NCBI GenBank assembly: GCA_030562195.1
Contig: JAUJPP010000011.1
Span: 8,122,001 to 8,186,000 of the forward strand
Reading direction: 5' to 3'
DNA length: 64,000 nt
Source of the DNA: Nipponacmea schrenckii
Taxonomy: Eukaryota > Mollusca > Gastropoda > Lottiidae
In this document: one piece after another, positions 1-11,130 of the stretch
Position numbering within the stretch: position 1 is the first letter of the stretch
Layout: every line of letters begins with the position of its first letter
The notes under the pieces: model-generated
Seen by the model: the letters and a program-made list of their open reading frames with translations, nothing else
Database searches by the model: none
Told to the model about the DNA's origin: nothing
Translations under genes and position numbers: made by a program

Positions 1-1434
1 AGCAAGTACTGTTGGAACTAATTCCAGGAACGATATCACCCATAAATGCTTTACGATGCCAATGAGCTGGCCACGGCATAAATACCCATTCTCCATTAAA
101 ATAGGCACCACAACCCAGATTGTCATTGCCTTCACTGTCAGTAAATAATTGAAGCTCATCGTTGGTCAGCCATTGTCTGTCTTGGAAAAAACACTTTCCA
201 TTCAATTGAGATAGAAATAATAGCCACATATGCAGATCCTCACGCATACCTTGATTGATACGTATGATGAGGTTTAGACCCACCGCACGTGGCGTCGTAA
301 AAACGCGTATTGAAAGCTCTAGCAGATGGGATAACACGAGTACAAAAATTAAGCATACCAACTAGGGATTGCAATGATTTTAATCTGATTTTCATGTGTG
401 TTAAAAGGTTTTTCATAGTTTCTGTCAACTTTGATAATTTTGATTCAGGAATTCTTACTAATTGGGCACATGTATCGATTTCTAGTCCAAGAAAGGTTAA
501 TTTAGTAGTGGTTCCTTCAGTCTTGTCGTCAGCTAATGGTACACCCAGCTCGGTACATAATGCTTTAAATGTAGACATGAGGCTCTGACATTGTTCCGTT
601 TTGTTTCTCCCAGCAAAAAGAAAATCGTCAAGGTAATGTGCAACTGAATTTAGTCCCGATCTGTCAACTACTAACTATTCCAAAAATGTCGACACTTTTT
701 CAAAAATGGCACATGAACTTGAACAACCCATAGGTAAACATTTGTCAATAAAATAATGTGACCCTATTTTAAAACCCAATAATTCAAAATCTTCTGGTCT
801 GATTGGGCACAATCTAAAGACCGATTTAATATCTATCTTAGCTATTTCACAATTTCGACCCAATCGGCTTATTATATCAATGACCGCATCAAATTTTGTG
901 TACTGAACCGAACTGTATTCGTCAGGAATATAGTCGTTGACACTAGTACCAGCGGGATGCGATAAATTGATTATAAAACGCCATGACACACCGTCTGACT
1001 TCTTAATAATACCTACTGGTGAAAGTATTAAATTTTCCAAAGGCTTGGAGACAAATGGCCCAGCTATCCTACCTTTTTCTATTTCACTGTTTACTTTTTC
1101 TAATAGTCGGGAAGGATATTCGTACGCCGATTTAAGATTTTTGCACTCTGTAGAGTTACGAGGACCAAAATATTTAATATCAAAGCCATTGGTAAAACCT
1201 TCAAGCAATTCACTTGCTTCTTTGCGATTAGGATATTTGGCTAGAGCCAACTTAAGGGTTTCAGAATTAATTGGTGTGCTTCCATTCGCTTGAATTTCTT
1301 TGGCGATCGAATTTGAACGGGAAACGCTGGTAACGAAAATTGTTATATAAATTCGGCGAGAATCGAGAATTTGTTTGTCTGTCGCCTGCTCGTCTAAAAT
1401 AGCCTGTCCTATTTTGGCCTGTGTAACAGTTTAA
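1..1434 (-). pseudogene. DIRS-like retroelement pol (RT-RNase H), broken, runs off left edge
   Basis: This minus-strand frame encodes a reverse transcriptase and RNase H of a DIRS-type retroelement. The frame opens near 1434 and overlaps the gag-like frame. The N-terminal RT block (about 1250-675) contains the pattern KCLPMGCSSSCAIFEK, typical of DIRS-like RTs, and the catalytic box HYLDDFLF lies near 620-645. The thumb has FLGLEID near 480-500. An RNase H-like stretch with LFTDSEGNDNLG then continues to position 1. Two lesions are visible: an in-frame TAG at 675-677, where a Trp codon would keep the frame open, and a frameshift around 255-270. A tyrosine recombinase, expected for DIRS elements, would lie beyond the left edge. 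A Ty3/gypsy assignment fits less well because the RT wording is of the DIRS kind. Assignment is by motif recognition. Confidence 0.8.
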
Positions 1435-2400
1435 AGAAGGGTGGTAGCCGTTACATTTTATACAGTTGTGTTAGTATGCACAAGATATCTTAGTACAATC
1501 GCCCTTATAATTGAAGTCAAAACATTTCCCTTTAACCAACTCGTTTTGAGCATTATTATTTTCCAAGCCTTTTACAAAGGACACCGGTGAACCTGTTTGC
1601 ATATATAAGAGCCATAGTTCACTGTCCAAAACACCAAATTTGATATTAGAATCACAAGCTCTTTTTAAACGAAATTGCTCATCGTAAGATTTCCATCCTA
1701 ATCCTTTAATCCCGCTTGCGCCCATTCTGACCGGACTCATGTATTTCAGTACCCCCTGCGTTTCATTAGAATGAACCAAAAGGTAAACAGAGGCGTATGC
1801 TAATTTATTAATATCGGATATTTCGGATTTTTTGGATTTTGGTATGGCCACCAACTCTCCTTTGACAATGGACAACCTTTTCTCTGAATTTTCAGGATCT
1901 ATGGGAGTTGCCAAAAATATGGATAAATCGACATAATCCACATTCCATACTTTCTGTTTATTCTTTAGGGATATATTTGAGCCAAGACTATCTGCATTGG
2001 AGCGAATCTTGTCTGGGTAATCCAGATAATCATTTTCAACAGACATGGACCTACGCCACTCATTTTAGCCATGCAAATCAGGAGTAGAATCATCCTCTGA
2101 TGAAGATGGGAAATTTTGACGTCCAGAAACTCTTGCATATGACAAGCTATCTGTTTCCCTATCCATAGTGCGTGTCCCCAATATATTTGAAACACGTATA
2201 CCTGCGTTTGAAGTTTGAGGGTCAACTCTCGGACTTCCTGGCCCGATATACTGTGATGAAGGGCTAGCCAGCGTATCAACAGGTGTAGTCTTGCGAGTAG
2301 ATTTTCTTCTCTTGGAAATTTGGCCCTGTAACGCCTCATTTGGTTTACTGACAGATGTTGATGGCAGTTCAGAAACCTTTCTTTTCCTATTAGAATTCAT
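1263..2400 (-). pseudogene. DIRS-like gag-type ORF with CCCH and CCHC-like fingers, broken
   Basis: This minus-strand frame starts at an ATG at 2400 (MNSNRKRKVSELPSTS) and runs, in one frame, to about 1263. It is interrupted by TAA at 2065-2067 and TAA at 1471-1473. The first third is Ser/Lys/Arg-rich. The C-terminal part shows a C-x8-C-x4-C-x3-H pattern (CCCH type) ending over the second stop, followed by C-x2-C-x3-H-x4-C, resembling a nucleocapsid knuckle. It lies directly upstream of the RT frame and overlaps it by roughly 170 bases in another frame, the usual gag-pol layout. Two nonsense codons and no other disruption suggest a fairly young dead copy. No gag hit can be tested here, so the gag role is inferred from position and the fingers. 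Confidence 0.7.
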
Positions 2401-3600
2401 ATTGTAGCTGAAACTCAAACAATACAATTGTGTCAATGTCACATACATGAAATAAGGAATTGTCAATATAAAAAAAAAAACACCTGACCCCCAGAACTCA
2501 TTTTTGAATTTTCGGTATTTGCCTGTATGTGGACCAAAAGAAGAAAACCTTATTAAACCATTAATGATAACTATAGAAAAGCCAGTCAATAACGACGGCA
2601 GGTCATATGAATGCACGTGCAAACAACTCCCAATACAGACAAACAGCTGTATAGCGTAATGTATCGACACATACTACTCCTATCCTTATCTACACCATCC
2701 ACGTTTAATAGAACATTGTATTGAGTTCACCAATACAATCATTGTAAAGATAATCCATATCGAATACATAGAAAAACAAATTTAAAATTTACCCTTTATA
2801 TTGAGGTCCTTTGCTATCTGAATACAAAAGTGAATGAGCTCTGTTGCCGGAAACAAGGTTAACAATCGACAACTTCCGGAATGAGTATAGAGCAAACCCA
2901 TTGTCTCCCCTCTTTAAAATATCTACGGTGTGTATACTTAGCCGATTGGCCGCAAACGAGATATCACCGCCGAGATAACTGAATTTATTTCATATAGAAA
3001 TAAATTTTATTAACCTGTTGCAGGAAAAGGCAGCCATGTGATTGGTTAAAACTCAGACTGAGTTATGTGAAAGGTTGTTCGTTCAGTCAGTGCTGCCCTA
3101 GGGCACTGTTAGACCTTACTGCAATGGTTGCGTACAAAGCTAATAAAACATTTGAAAAAAAAACTAATAAAATACGAACGAAAGTAAGGTCTATATTTTA
3201 ATTAGACTGCTTGTACCTTTTACAATAATATCCATTTGTGAAAACCTATGAAATTTGAATTCCAATATTATGATATTTATTGAATAATAATCTATGTTTT
3301 AAACATTACATTATTTTAACTGTCAAATTTGAATTCCAACATTAACAAGAACAAACTGAATAACAAATAACATATTAATTTAAACACTTTTGAAATAATC
3401 ATTTTTATTTATTTAGAGTATGTGTTTGAATATGTGTTGTGAGAACATATTTGTATCATTTAAATAATGACTAGTCAACAGAATCACTGTCACTTTATTC
3501 GGACCGTGAGTCACTGATTTCATTCCAAATCTATGTCCTCCACTACAAAATCTAAATTGCTCTCATCATCCTCTTCACATACATCAGCTTGCAAAACACT
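2401..3600. other. No gene; upstream flank of the DIRS-like element with small inverted repeats
   Basis: No coding region is supported here. The stretch probably includes the terminal region of the DIRS-like element, but its boundary is not visible. A perfect 10-bp stem (AATTTATTTC / GAAATAAATT) with a 5-base loop lies at 2982-3006. An 11-bp perfect inverted repeat (TAGACCTTACT / AGTAAGGTCTA) lies at 3110-3120 and 3183-3193. The rest, beyond 3193, is AT-rich. Confidence 0.5.
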
Positions 3601-4719
3601 ACAATTATAGTTTGATTCTTACGATTGACATAATCGTCGATGCACCTTGAAACATTTCAGTTTCATTTTCATTCTGATTGAGTTGGTATGATGAACCTGT
3701 AAAAGACTCCAAGCTTTTTTTTTTTTTGGTTTTTATGAAGTTTATAACTTCATCCCAGTATATAATCCCAGTATATATATACAAATGTGGCGATGTAATC
3801 ATGAATTAAATCGGATAATAGTGAGATAAATATAAAAAGGTACAAATTAACTTTCCGTCATACATTACGATAACCTACGGTCGTTTGGAATTGTGTAGGT
3901 GTTTGGACGCTTTTATTGAAAGCGTTTTGGATTTGACACAGATTCAAATTATCTAGACCCAACGGGCAGGGAAGGAAACCATTCCCAGTGGAACATACCC
4001 ACGAGATGTTACAGACGATATATCAACGCATTCTTCCATTGTGGATTCTTTTCCACAGGCCTCAAAAGTTACTCCTTCAAAATTTTGAAGCATAAAAATG
4101 GTGGCACCGACTTCACCGTGAATAAATTTCGAATCTGTTTAAAATGATACAAGATCAATCTATTTCTGTTCACGTCAATTATCCGAAAATTACAGAACTT
4201 TTCTGTTAATTATCGAGTTTCTCAAACAGATTTTTTCAGGTTTTCACGCAACGTTCTGAAGAGAAGACCGTTTCATTATTAAATGTTCTAGGAGCTTTAT
4301 AGCCATAATTTCCATGGTGTTATCTATACTTTCCGCCATGGCTCCATTTTAGGAGTTAATCGGTTTATTTAAACTGACTGATCTCCAATAGATCTATCAC
4401 TAAGATTTTTCTTTAATTTTTAGCTGTTCGGCTAATTCGTTATTTGTTTTATGACAGTTTTGGTTTCCCGAATTGAGGACATTTACTGCTTTTGGATTCT
4501 GGCTCTTCCTTCCATTGTTTGTGTCTTTTTCATTCCGATTTTGATCAATGAGTTCCTGTTCACTAAAAGTTAAAGATTGAAGTCATTTATTTCATTTAAA
4601 TCCCATGTAATCAGTCTTGGGAGCTGTGTCGTTACCGATTATCAGAGGGGTAATGCATGTTCGCAGTAAAGTCTACAGGTCTGCTGCCTCCATTTTTGTG
4701 GATCTAATCCGAGTATTTA
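3601..4719. other. Degenerate copy of a sequence also present at 7.2-8.7 kb; no intact gene
   Basis: No intact reading frame is supported; a T tract sits near 3716-3727. Parts resemble the 7.2-8.7 kb region in the same order: the block around 4348-4376 resembles 7182-7205, and 4471-4584 resembles 8263-8419, sharing a run containing GTTAAAGATTGAAGTCAT or a close variant. On the minus strand the second pair retains related coding-like words (xEQELIDQ and KQELDDQ) after frameshifts. This suggests two decayed copies of one unidentified element on either side of the satellite array. Confidence 0.4.
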
Positions 4720-6890
4720 TCTATCACTGGCATTTATACTCATATGAGATTTTTTAAACTGTTCACTAACATCTAACGAGTATTTACACCAGGAAACTCT
4801 TATCCAGAGTATTTATCTTACACTCACTTAACTCACTTCCCGAATTTATCTAACCACAGGCGTCTTTCATCTAATCAGAGATTTTGGACAACTATCTAAT
4901 CCAGAGTATTTATCTACGGCCTAAACTCATCTTTCAAATTTTATTTACCATGGGCCCAACTCGATCTGATTAGAATATGGATGAAAACTTCGGGGAGTAT
5001 TATCTCCATCGGACAAATCTAACCGAGTTTTTTTCTTCACCACGGACACAGCTTTGTTCTTTCCGAGTTTTAGGATAACTCATCAACCCGAGTATTGTAT
5101 TTACCCTGGTTCATCTAATTCAGAGATATCTTAAACTTGTATAGATATATAACCGAGTATTTATCATGACCATCAGATAAACTCACTAATCCAGAGATTT
5201 TTTCCCCTGGGACAAAATCTAATGAGTTTTATCTTACAACGGACTAATCACTAACCCCGATATTTATGCTAACCACTTTGGATAAAACTTCTAAGCAAAT
5301 TTATCTTACCACTACTAAACAACATCTAAACCAGAGTATTTTCTTACCACTGGACAAAACTATCTAATCCAGAGTTTATTTTCTAACCTTGGCCTAAAAG
5401 GCACTAATCCAGAGTATTTATTAACCACTGGCTTTTAACTCATTTTTAGGAAATTAAATTTTTTCCCTTTAAAGCAAAATCCAAATTTAAAATCAATTTT
5501 AAACCCAAAGGAAAACTCATCTAATTTAAAGTATTTATTTACCATAGGACAATCATCTAATAAGTATTTTCTAACCTTTGCATAATCATTAATTCAACTT
5601 TTTCTTAATACTAAATACAAAAGAATTTACCATGATAAATTCAACCCAAAATTTCAAACCCCTGGCACTAAACTCATCTAATCCAGAGTATTTATCTAAC
5701 CACTGGCACTAAACTCATCTAATCCAGAGTATTTATCTAACCACTGGCACTAAACTCATCTAATCCAGAGTATTTATCTAACCACTGGCACTAAACTCAT
5801 CTAATCCAGAGTATTTATCTAACCACTGGCACTAAACTCATCTAATCCAGAGTATTTATCTTACCACTGGCACTAAACTCATCTAATCCAGAGTATTTAT
5901 CTAACCACTGGCACTAAACTCATCTAATCCAGAGTATTTATCTAACCACTGGCACTAAACTCATCTAATCCAGAGTATTTATCTAACCACTGGCACTAAA
6001 CTCATCTAATCCAGAGTATTTATCTAACCACTGGCACTAAACTCATCTAATCCAGAGTATTTATCTAACCACTGGCACTAAACTCATCTAATCCAGAGTA
6101 TTTATCTAACCACTGGCACTAAACTCATCTAATCCAGAGTATTTATCTTACCATTGGGGATCTCAAAACTCATCTAATCCTGAGTATTTATCTTATCAGG
6201 TACTAAATCATCTAATGCAGAGTATTTATCAACCACTGGCACTAACTTCTAATCCAGAGTATTTATCTTCCCTTCTACTAAAATTTCTATCTAGAGTATT
6301 TTTAACACTGATAGGCGTTAAACCATCTAATAGAATTTATCACCAAATTGGCACTAAATATCATAGGACTCCTGTTATTTACACTTTGGCACTAAACTCA
6401 TCCTAATCCCCAAGTAGTTATCTAACCTTGGCCCTCTCATCCAAGTATTTATCTTAAATGGGATAAACTCTCTAATGTGTATTTATCTTACCCTGACTAA
6501 CTCATCTAATCGAGTATTTATCTTGGATTATTGTCCAGAGTTTTATCTAACACTGGACACTTACTCATTCTAATTCCAGATATTTTTCTAACTCACTGTT
6601 TTGTAAACTATCTAATCCGAGATATTTATCTAACAACTACTTAACCAATCTAATCCTAGACATTTATCTAACCATCTCCCTAAATCATCTAATCCTAGAG
6701 TATTATCTAACACTGGCACTAATATCATTAATCAGGTCATTTATCTACACTGGCACTACTATTCGTCAGATATTTTACGCACTGTCATTCTAACTTGAGA
6801 TATTTGAACAATGATAGGACATAACACTATGGTTTTATCTGACACTCAAATCATCAATCATAATTATCTAGGCACTAACATGGGATACTA
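4720..6890. repeat. 41-bp satellite array with a near-perfect core and degenerate flanks
   Basis: The monomer is 41 bp; one phase starts CTAATCCAGAGTATTTATCT and continues AACCACTGGCACTAAACTCAT. About 12 nearly identical units fill roughly 5660-6150, with one unit carrying ATCTTACC instead of ATCTAACC. On both sides (about 4720-5640 and 6150-6890) the same unit is recognisable but riddled with indels and substitutions. This may be natural edge decay of a homogenised satellite or poor consensus quality in a long repeat. Short ORFs over the array are by-products of the repeat. Confidence 0.9.
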
Positions 6891-8254
6891 ATGGCCTATC
6901 TTGAGTATTTCATTTTCCATATTGCATTTACACTGATCAGTTGGTTTTGTTACATCACTTTATCTAATAGAATTAGCTTAAATTTGTTTGTCTGCACATT
7001 TGAGTTATTATCTTCTTATTATTTCAATTTGAGAATTCACTGTTGCTCAAATAAATTTGAAATTCTTCTTATTTCAGACGCTATCCACATAACAGCTTAA
7101 CCAAATCTGACCGCAAACTGTTCATGTACAACCGCAATCCATAACACCTATATTTATAGTTTCTCCTAAGAACGGGTCCATTTCGAAGTTAATCGGCTTA
7201 TTTCAACTGCTCTGTTAACACTCGCCTATCAGGAAAATTATCCTGATTAGTAGGAGTATCACTAACTAATAATATCGTTCAAAAAAGTAGAATTGTTTAT
7301 CCATATTTCCAACTCGCAAATGTTCAATTATTTTTGTTTTCATTTGTTTTAACTCTTCTCTGTCATCTGGTTCAGTCTAGCATTATCTGTGAAGCTGCTG
7401 AAGTCAATGCTGGTAATCTTGCTATTCGAAGATTAAGTGGATGTTTTATGTAATATCTAGAAATATGAGGGTGCAACGCATTGTGTGTCTTGCAAAATTT
7501 ACGACAGGAAGTTAAAGCACATGATAATTTGAAGTTCGGAATATTTCTGTAAAATGCATAATGTCCACAGTTAGACTTTAATGGCGTACATTTGTATTTA
7601 AATACATGACATTTATACATTATTGAATCGCTTATTAGCGAAGTGTGACACACATAAACTTACAGTCAACTTTTCATCAAATTTAAAAACAAAATACCAC
7701 GAGGTTCGCCAAGTAGTCTCGATCATCTTTTCTCTTTGTTCACGAACAGCAAACAGCTTCCAAACATCGATGTCTGGGTATTAGAGACTAATCATCAATC
7801 ATTGCGATCACTTAGTCGCTGTGATTTCAACTATCAAGGAAAGACAATCGCGTATATTTATATTTAATGCATTTTTCAGATAACTTTTACTTGGGATAAA
7901 TAATAATAAAATTAAAAAGTGTTGTTCTCCAATAAAATTAAGTGAGTATCAACGTCATCCGTAAAAGAGTAACTAACTGCTTCTTTCATTTCCACTGAGA
8001 TTTAGTTGGGCCTAGGCCTACTTGTGTAAGTTGTACTTAATGAGGCTTTTTATACCTAAAGTGTGTTTTTGGTTGGACAAATCAAAAAAAAGTAAGTCTT
8101 CACATATTCGTAGAGTTGTCTGGCTGTGACAAAGCTTTTTGTACTTTTCAACAAGAATAGAACAGAAAACTGTTAATGTATACGAAAATATTCCTACTGA
8201 ATAAAAAACAAATTGTATAATTTTTACAGTGCTGTATGGCCGATTCGTTAATTG
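6891..8254. other. No gene recognised
   Basis: This is AT-rich sequence with short spurious frames only. A segment near 7165-7210 resembles 4335-4380. No RNA gene, transposon end or conserved motif was recognised. Confidence 0.4.
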
Positions 8255-8696
8255 TTATATCGAATTGAGAACATCTACACGGCGGCTTTTTGAGTCTAGT
8301 TCTACCTTGCATTGTATATAATCCAAGCTTTGTTTGTCAAATTTTATAATAAGTATATATTTTTCATCTCTTATTTGATCATCGAGTTCCTGTTTACTAA
8401 AGTTAAAGATTGAAGTCATCATTATTTCCGAATCTAAATTTCTTACCATCACTTATAATTGGTGACCTCAGGTTCGTCGTTTGCATATTTAGGTAGAGAA
8501 TTTGTGGACATATACGTAAAGCGGTCATTTTGTTGTATGAATTGTTAGGTCTACGGGGTGTTTCAGTTTCAATAGATGACGCGATGTTGATTGTTGAATA
8601 TGATGAAGAACTTCGGGGAGGTAAAATATCGTCTACTGACATATCCAGACACGTGTTCAGCTTCGTTCTTTCCTGTTTTAGGAGAACATGCCTCAT
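8255..8696 (-). pseudogene. Unidentified coding remnant in two overlapping minus-strand frames
   Basis: Two overlapping minus-strand frames (8696-8403, then 8452-8255) read like one ancestral coding stretch with a frameshift near 8403-8450. The upstream part has a Ser/Pro/Arg-rich portion (DDILPPRSSSSYS). The downstream part is charged (KQELDDQIRDEKYILIIKFD). A diverged copy of the downstream part lies at about 4380-4590 on the minus strand, so the sequence is repetitive and probably belongs to an unrecognised mobile element. No family was recognised and no function is claimed. Confidence 0.3.
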
Positions 8697-9112
8697 CTGA
8701 CTTTTGTATTGTTCTGTTTCCAGAATATTGTATAGGTTTTATTCCGTATTATAGTCTAGAGCATCAGATAACACATCCTTTTCCTAAGGTGTTCATGCAT
8801 GTTTTGTAATATATCTTGTACATGGGTTTTATTTAAGGTTTAAAAACTACGATTGTTGTGCAGTTTTTAATTCATAGTGTCATGAAGAACAATGAATTTC
8901 AAATAAACATCATACATTTAACAATAAACTAGAAATACTGTTCATTTAAAACATGCAAAATTAAACATTCATAAAAACGTGCGCCATTATACATTTTAAA
9001 AATACTAGAACATTCATCTTTTAAGCATCATATACTTTTAAGTAATCTAAAACTATATACATTTTGCCACTTATTTTTTATCATACACTCTTCTGGTCCT
9101 TTAGGATCCACT

Positions 9113-9290
9113 TTATCAATTAGATTTCCATACAAAGATTTCACTGTGTATTATCAATTAGATTTCCATACAAAGATTTCACTGTGTATTATCAATTAGA
9201 TTTCCATACAAAGAAAAATTCACTGTGTATTATCAATTAGATTTCCATACAAAGATTTCACTGTGTATTACCCAATTAGATTTCCCCCAT
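9113..9290. repeat. 38-bp tandem repeat, about 4.5 copies
   Basis: The unit contains TAGATTTCCATACAAAGATT and TCACTGTGTATTATCAAT, with a 38-bp period from 9121 to 9159. About four and a half copies are present. The third has a small A-rich insertion, and the last one decays at its right end. The preceding 8.8-9.1 kb is AT-rich without a gene. Confidence 0.85.
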
Positions 9291-9423
9291 ACCCCAGATA
9301 AATTCATTTTTGTATGACCAAAATATCAAATAATATGCAAAAAATCAAATCTGAAAAAAATTCTTAGAAATCCACAATTATCCTTAAAAAAAATAATATT
9401 TCTTATCTTCAATCAAAAACTTT

Positions 9424-9588
9424 CTTTTTATTATCTGTTGTACGGAAGGGCTTTTCGGGAATGTTGGTGAAGAGATCAAAGGCGTAGTAGCTGATCATGG
9501 GACCTATGGTTGTGAGGGATTTGAGTTTGGAGCTGAAAATCGGAAGAATCACAGATGTTTTGAGACGACTAATTTCAGCACTCTTTTA
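9424..9588 (-). other. Short protein-like open stretch, identity unknown
   Basis: On the minus strand, about 55 codons stay open after a stop near 9588 and read like ordinary globular protein (for example SLTTIGPMISYYAFDLF and TNIPEKPFRTTD). The stretch lies just downstream of ORF3 copy A on the same strand but does not resemble the ORF3 of copy B. It could be a displaced exon fragment or a further piece of a mobile element. No start codon or splice site is compelling. Confidence 0.2.
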
Positions 9589-9699
9589 AGCCTTCGTTGA
9601 ACAAAGCCTAGTCTCACTAAGTTGTATTTTGACACTGCTTATCGTACGCAAGATGCTTGCAATATATGCATCGGGGCTCAAAGTGAATGTATTCATTAT

Positions 9700-10513
9700 T
9701 CACACGCTATTCAACGATAGCCTGTTGATCCTGTGACACAGTTTATCCAGGAGCTCCCGAATACCAGGAATTTTCCTGGCAACGGCCCGGACAAACTGTG
9801 CCCTCTTTGACTGCATTTCTGCATCCACCAACTTCACCTCTTTAAAAAAAAATGTGGCAGATGACATTGTAAACGTTGAAAACGTGTCTCTTTAGTCTCC
9901 GCTTCAGAGCACCGCAACGAGGATATGGGCAGCTACTTGTACGAGGCCTCACCCTCTCTTCTTTCCTCTCTCTAGCTACAACCTGTTGACTCTCTTCCCT
10001 GCTCTTCCTCCTCCGCTTATTCCTCTTCCTCCTCCGCTTATTCCTCTTCCTCCTCCGCTTATTCCTCTTCCTCCTCCGCTTATTCCTCCTCCTCCTCCGT
10101 CTCCTTCTCTTTTCCCTCAAACTTACCATCCGTCTCTCATCTCTAGCAATAACTTCTGCTCTCTCTTCCTTCTTTCCTTTAATCCACTCCTCCATCTCCT
10201 TTTCTTCTTCCTCCCTCCTTCGCTCTTTTCTCCCTTTCCCGCATCTCATGTACTCTTTATTCCTCCCGCCTCTCTTCTAACTCCTTTCCTCCAACTTCTC
10301 TCTTTCTCTTCTTTCAACCTCCTTTCTAGTCCATCGGGCAGCTCCTCCCCCTCCTTCTCCATACCTGTCATCCCCTGGCTTCATCCAATCTTTTCCTTTC
10401 CTCCACTCTTCTTCCCACCTCTTCCTGCTCTCTAGTTCGCAAGAACTTCTCCCGTTTGGGTGGCACAACCAAACGGAGGAATTCTGGTGAACTAGCCCTG
10501 CGACTATATTCAT
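9700..10513 (-). pseudogene. Copy A of the gypsy-associated charged/zinc-finger ORF3
   Basis: This is a minus-strand relative of the ORF at 18481-19444. It starts near 10513 with a segment matching the RASSPEF region of copy B. A very Arg/Glu/Lys-rich helical stretch follows, then CPYPRCGALKRRLKRH (first half of a C2H2-like finger), then AVARKIPGIRELLDKLCHRI near 9790-9720, ending at a stop near 9705. The final His of the finger is displaced by a small insertion. A pure 21-bp repeat (TTCCTCCTCCGCTTATTCCTC phase, about 10006-10100) encodes about four (RRKRNKR)-type heptads that copy B lacks, so the basic helix has expanded locally. Several frameshifts separate the parts. It is joined to the last codons of a PHD-finger ORF at about 10690-10720. 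Confidence 0.7.
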
Positions 10514-10689
10514 GTTATCATTATGTAATCTATAAGGAGAACATTAAAATAATAATCATACTGGTTATCTTTCCTGCCGGAATTAAAAGATTTTTGAGGA
10601 ATCAACTGACATTCAGGAAAACGCCCAAAGTTTGGTCATGTCTGAAAAATTACTAGTTCAGTTATTACAACTGGGACACTCTGTCCCCA

Positions 10690-10856
10690 CTACTACAATT
10701 TAGACATTATACTCATTGATCAGTTTTTATATCTTCTCAGACACCATCTCATGCTTTGTACGTGCAGAGATTTATTTGTCTGTAAAGCACCATCAATCGA
10801 ATTCATCCTTTGGCGACACGAACGCATCCCAGATCGGAAAGGAAGTAGTCGTGTCA
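10690..10856 (-). mobile_element. Copy A: LTR fragment joined directly to the 3' end of the integrase-PHD ORF
   Basis: On the minus strand, an LTR-like segment (10856 to about 10724) containing TATAAAAA at 10731-10724 runs straight into sequence matching the last codons of the PHD ORF (compare 18300-18349) and then the spacer before ORF3. All of gag, protease, RT, RNase H and most of integrase are missing. The LTR segment is an inverted copy of 10862-10945, so the two form a head-to-head palindrome. Confidence 0.65.
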
Positions 10857-10861
10857 ATAAT

Positions 10862-11118
10862 GATGAACTCGATTGATGGTGCCTGACAGATAAGTAAATT
10901 GTGTCTGCACGTTCAAAGCATGAGATGGTATCTGGGAAGATATAAAAACCGATCGGTAGTATACTATGTGTCGCAATATTGTATCCGGACTTCGGTACGA
11001 ATACATGTCCTTTGGTAATAGTTCTAGAAGGTGTTGTACTGTTTGTGTTGTGGTTGACTTTGCAGCCATTCGGGTGAGTCTGATAGTTTTTCCCCACAGT
11101 CTTATGCGGTTGATACCT
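10862..11118 (+). repeat. LTR-like block at the 5' side of gypsy copy B
   Basis: This block is clearly similar to 19630-19870 (shared words CAAAGCATGAGATG, TATTGTATCCGGACTT, TACGAATACATGTCC, AAGGTGTTGTACTGTTTGTG). It carries a TATA box at 10941-10947. Similarity ends around TGATACCTTGGCAGCC. Finding the same block before gag and again after ORF3 fits a pair of LTRs. Exact TG...CA ends and target duplications are not evident. Confidence 0.65.
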
Positions 11119-11130
11119 TGGCAGCCTATG
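11119..11130 (+). promoter_or_regulatory. Candidate tRNA primer-binding site of gypsy copy B
   Basis: TGGCAGCCTATG begins with TGG, the complement of a tRNA CCA end, directly after the LTR-like block. The first eight to nine bases recur after the LTR-like block at 19870. The tRNA is not identified. Confidence 0.35.

Noticed and set aside
5660..6150. Regular repeat array that could be mistaken for a CRISPR
   Set aside because: Units are contiguous and identical along their whole 41 bp; there are no unique spacers, and the DNA is eukaryotic.
9986..10435. 149-codon Pro/Leu-rich plus-strand ORF that looks membrane-like
   Set aside because: Antisense shadow of ORF3 copy A, including its 21-bp repeats.
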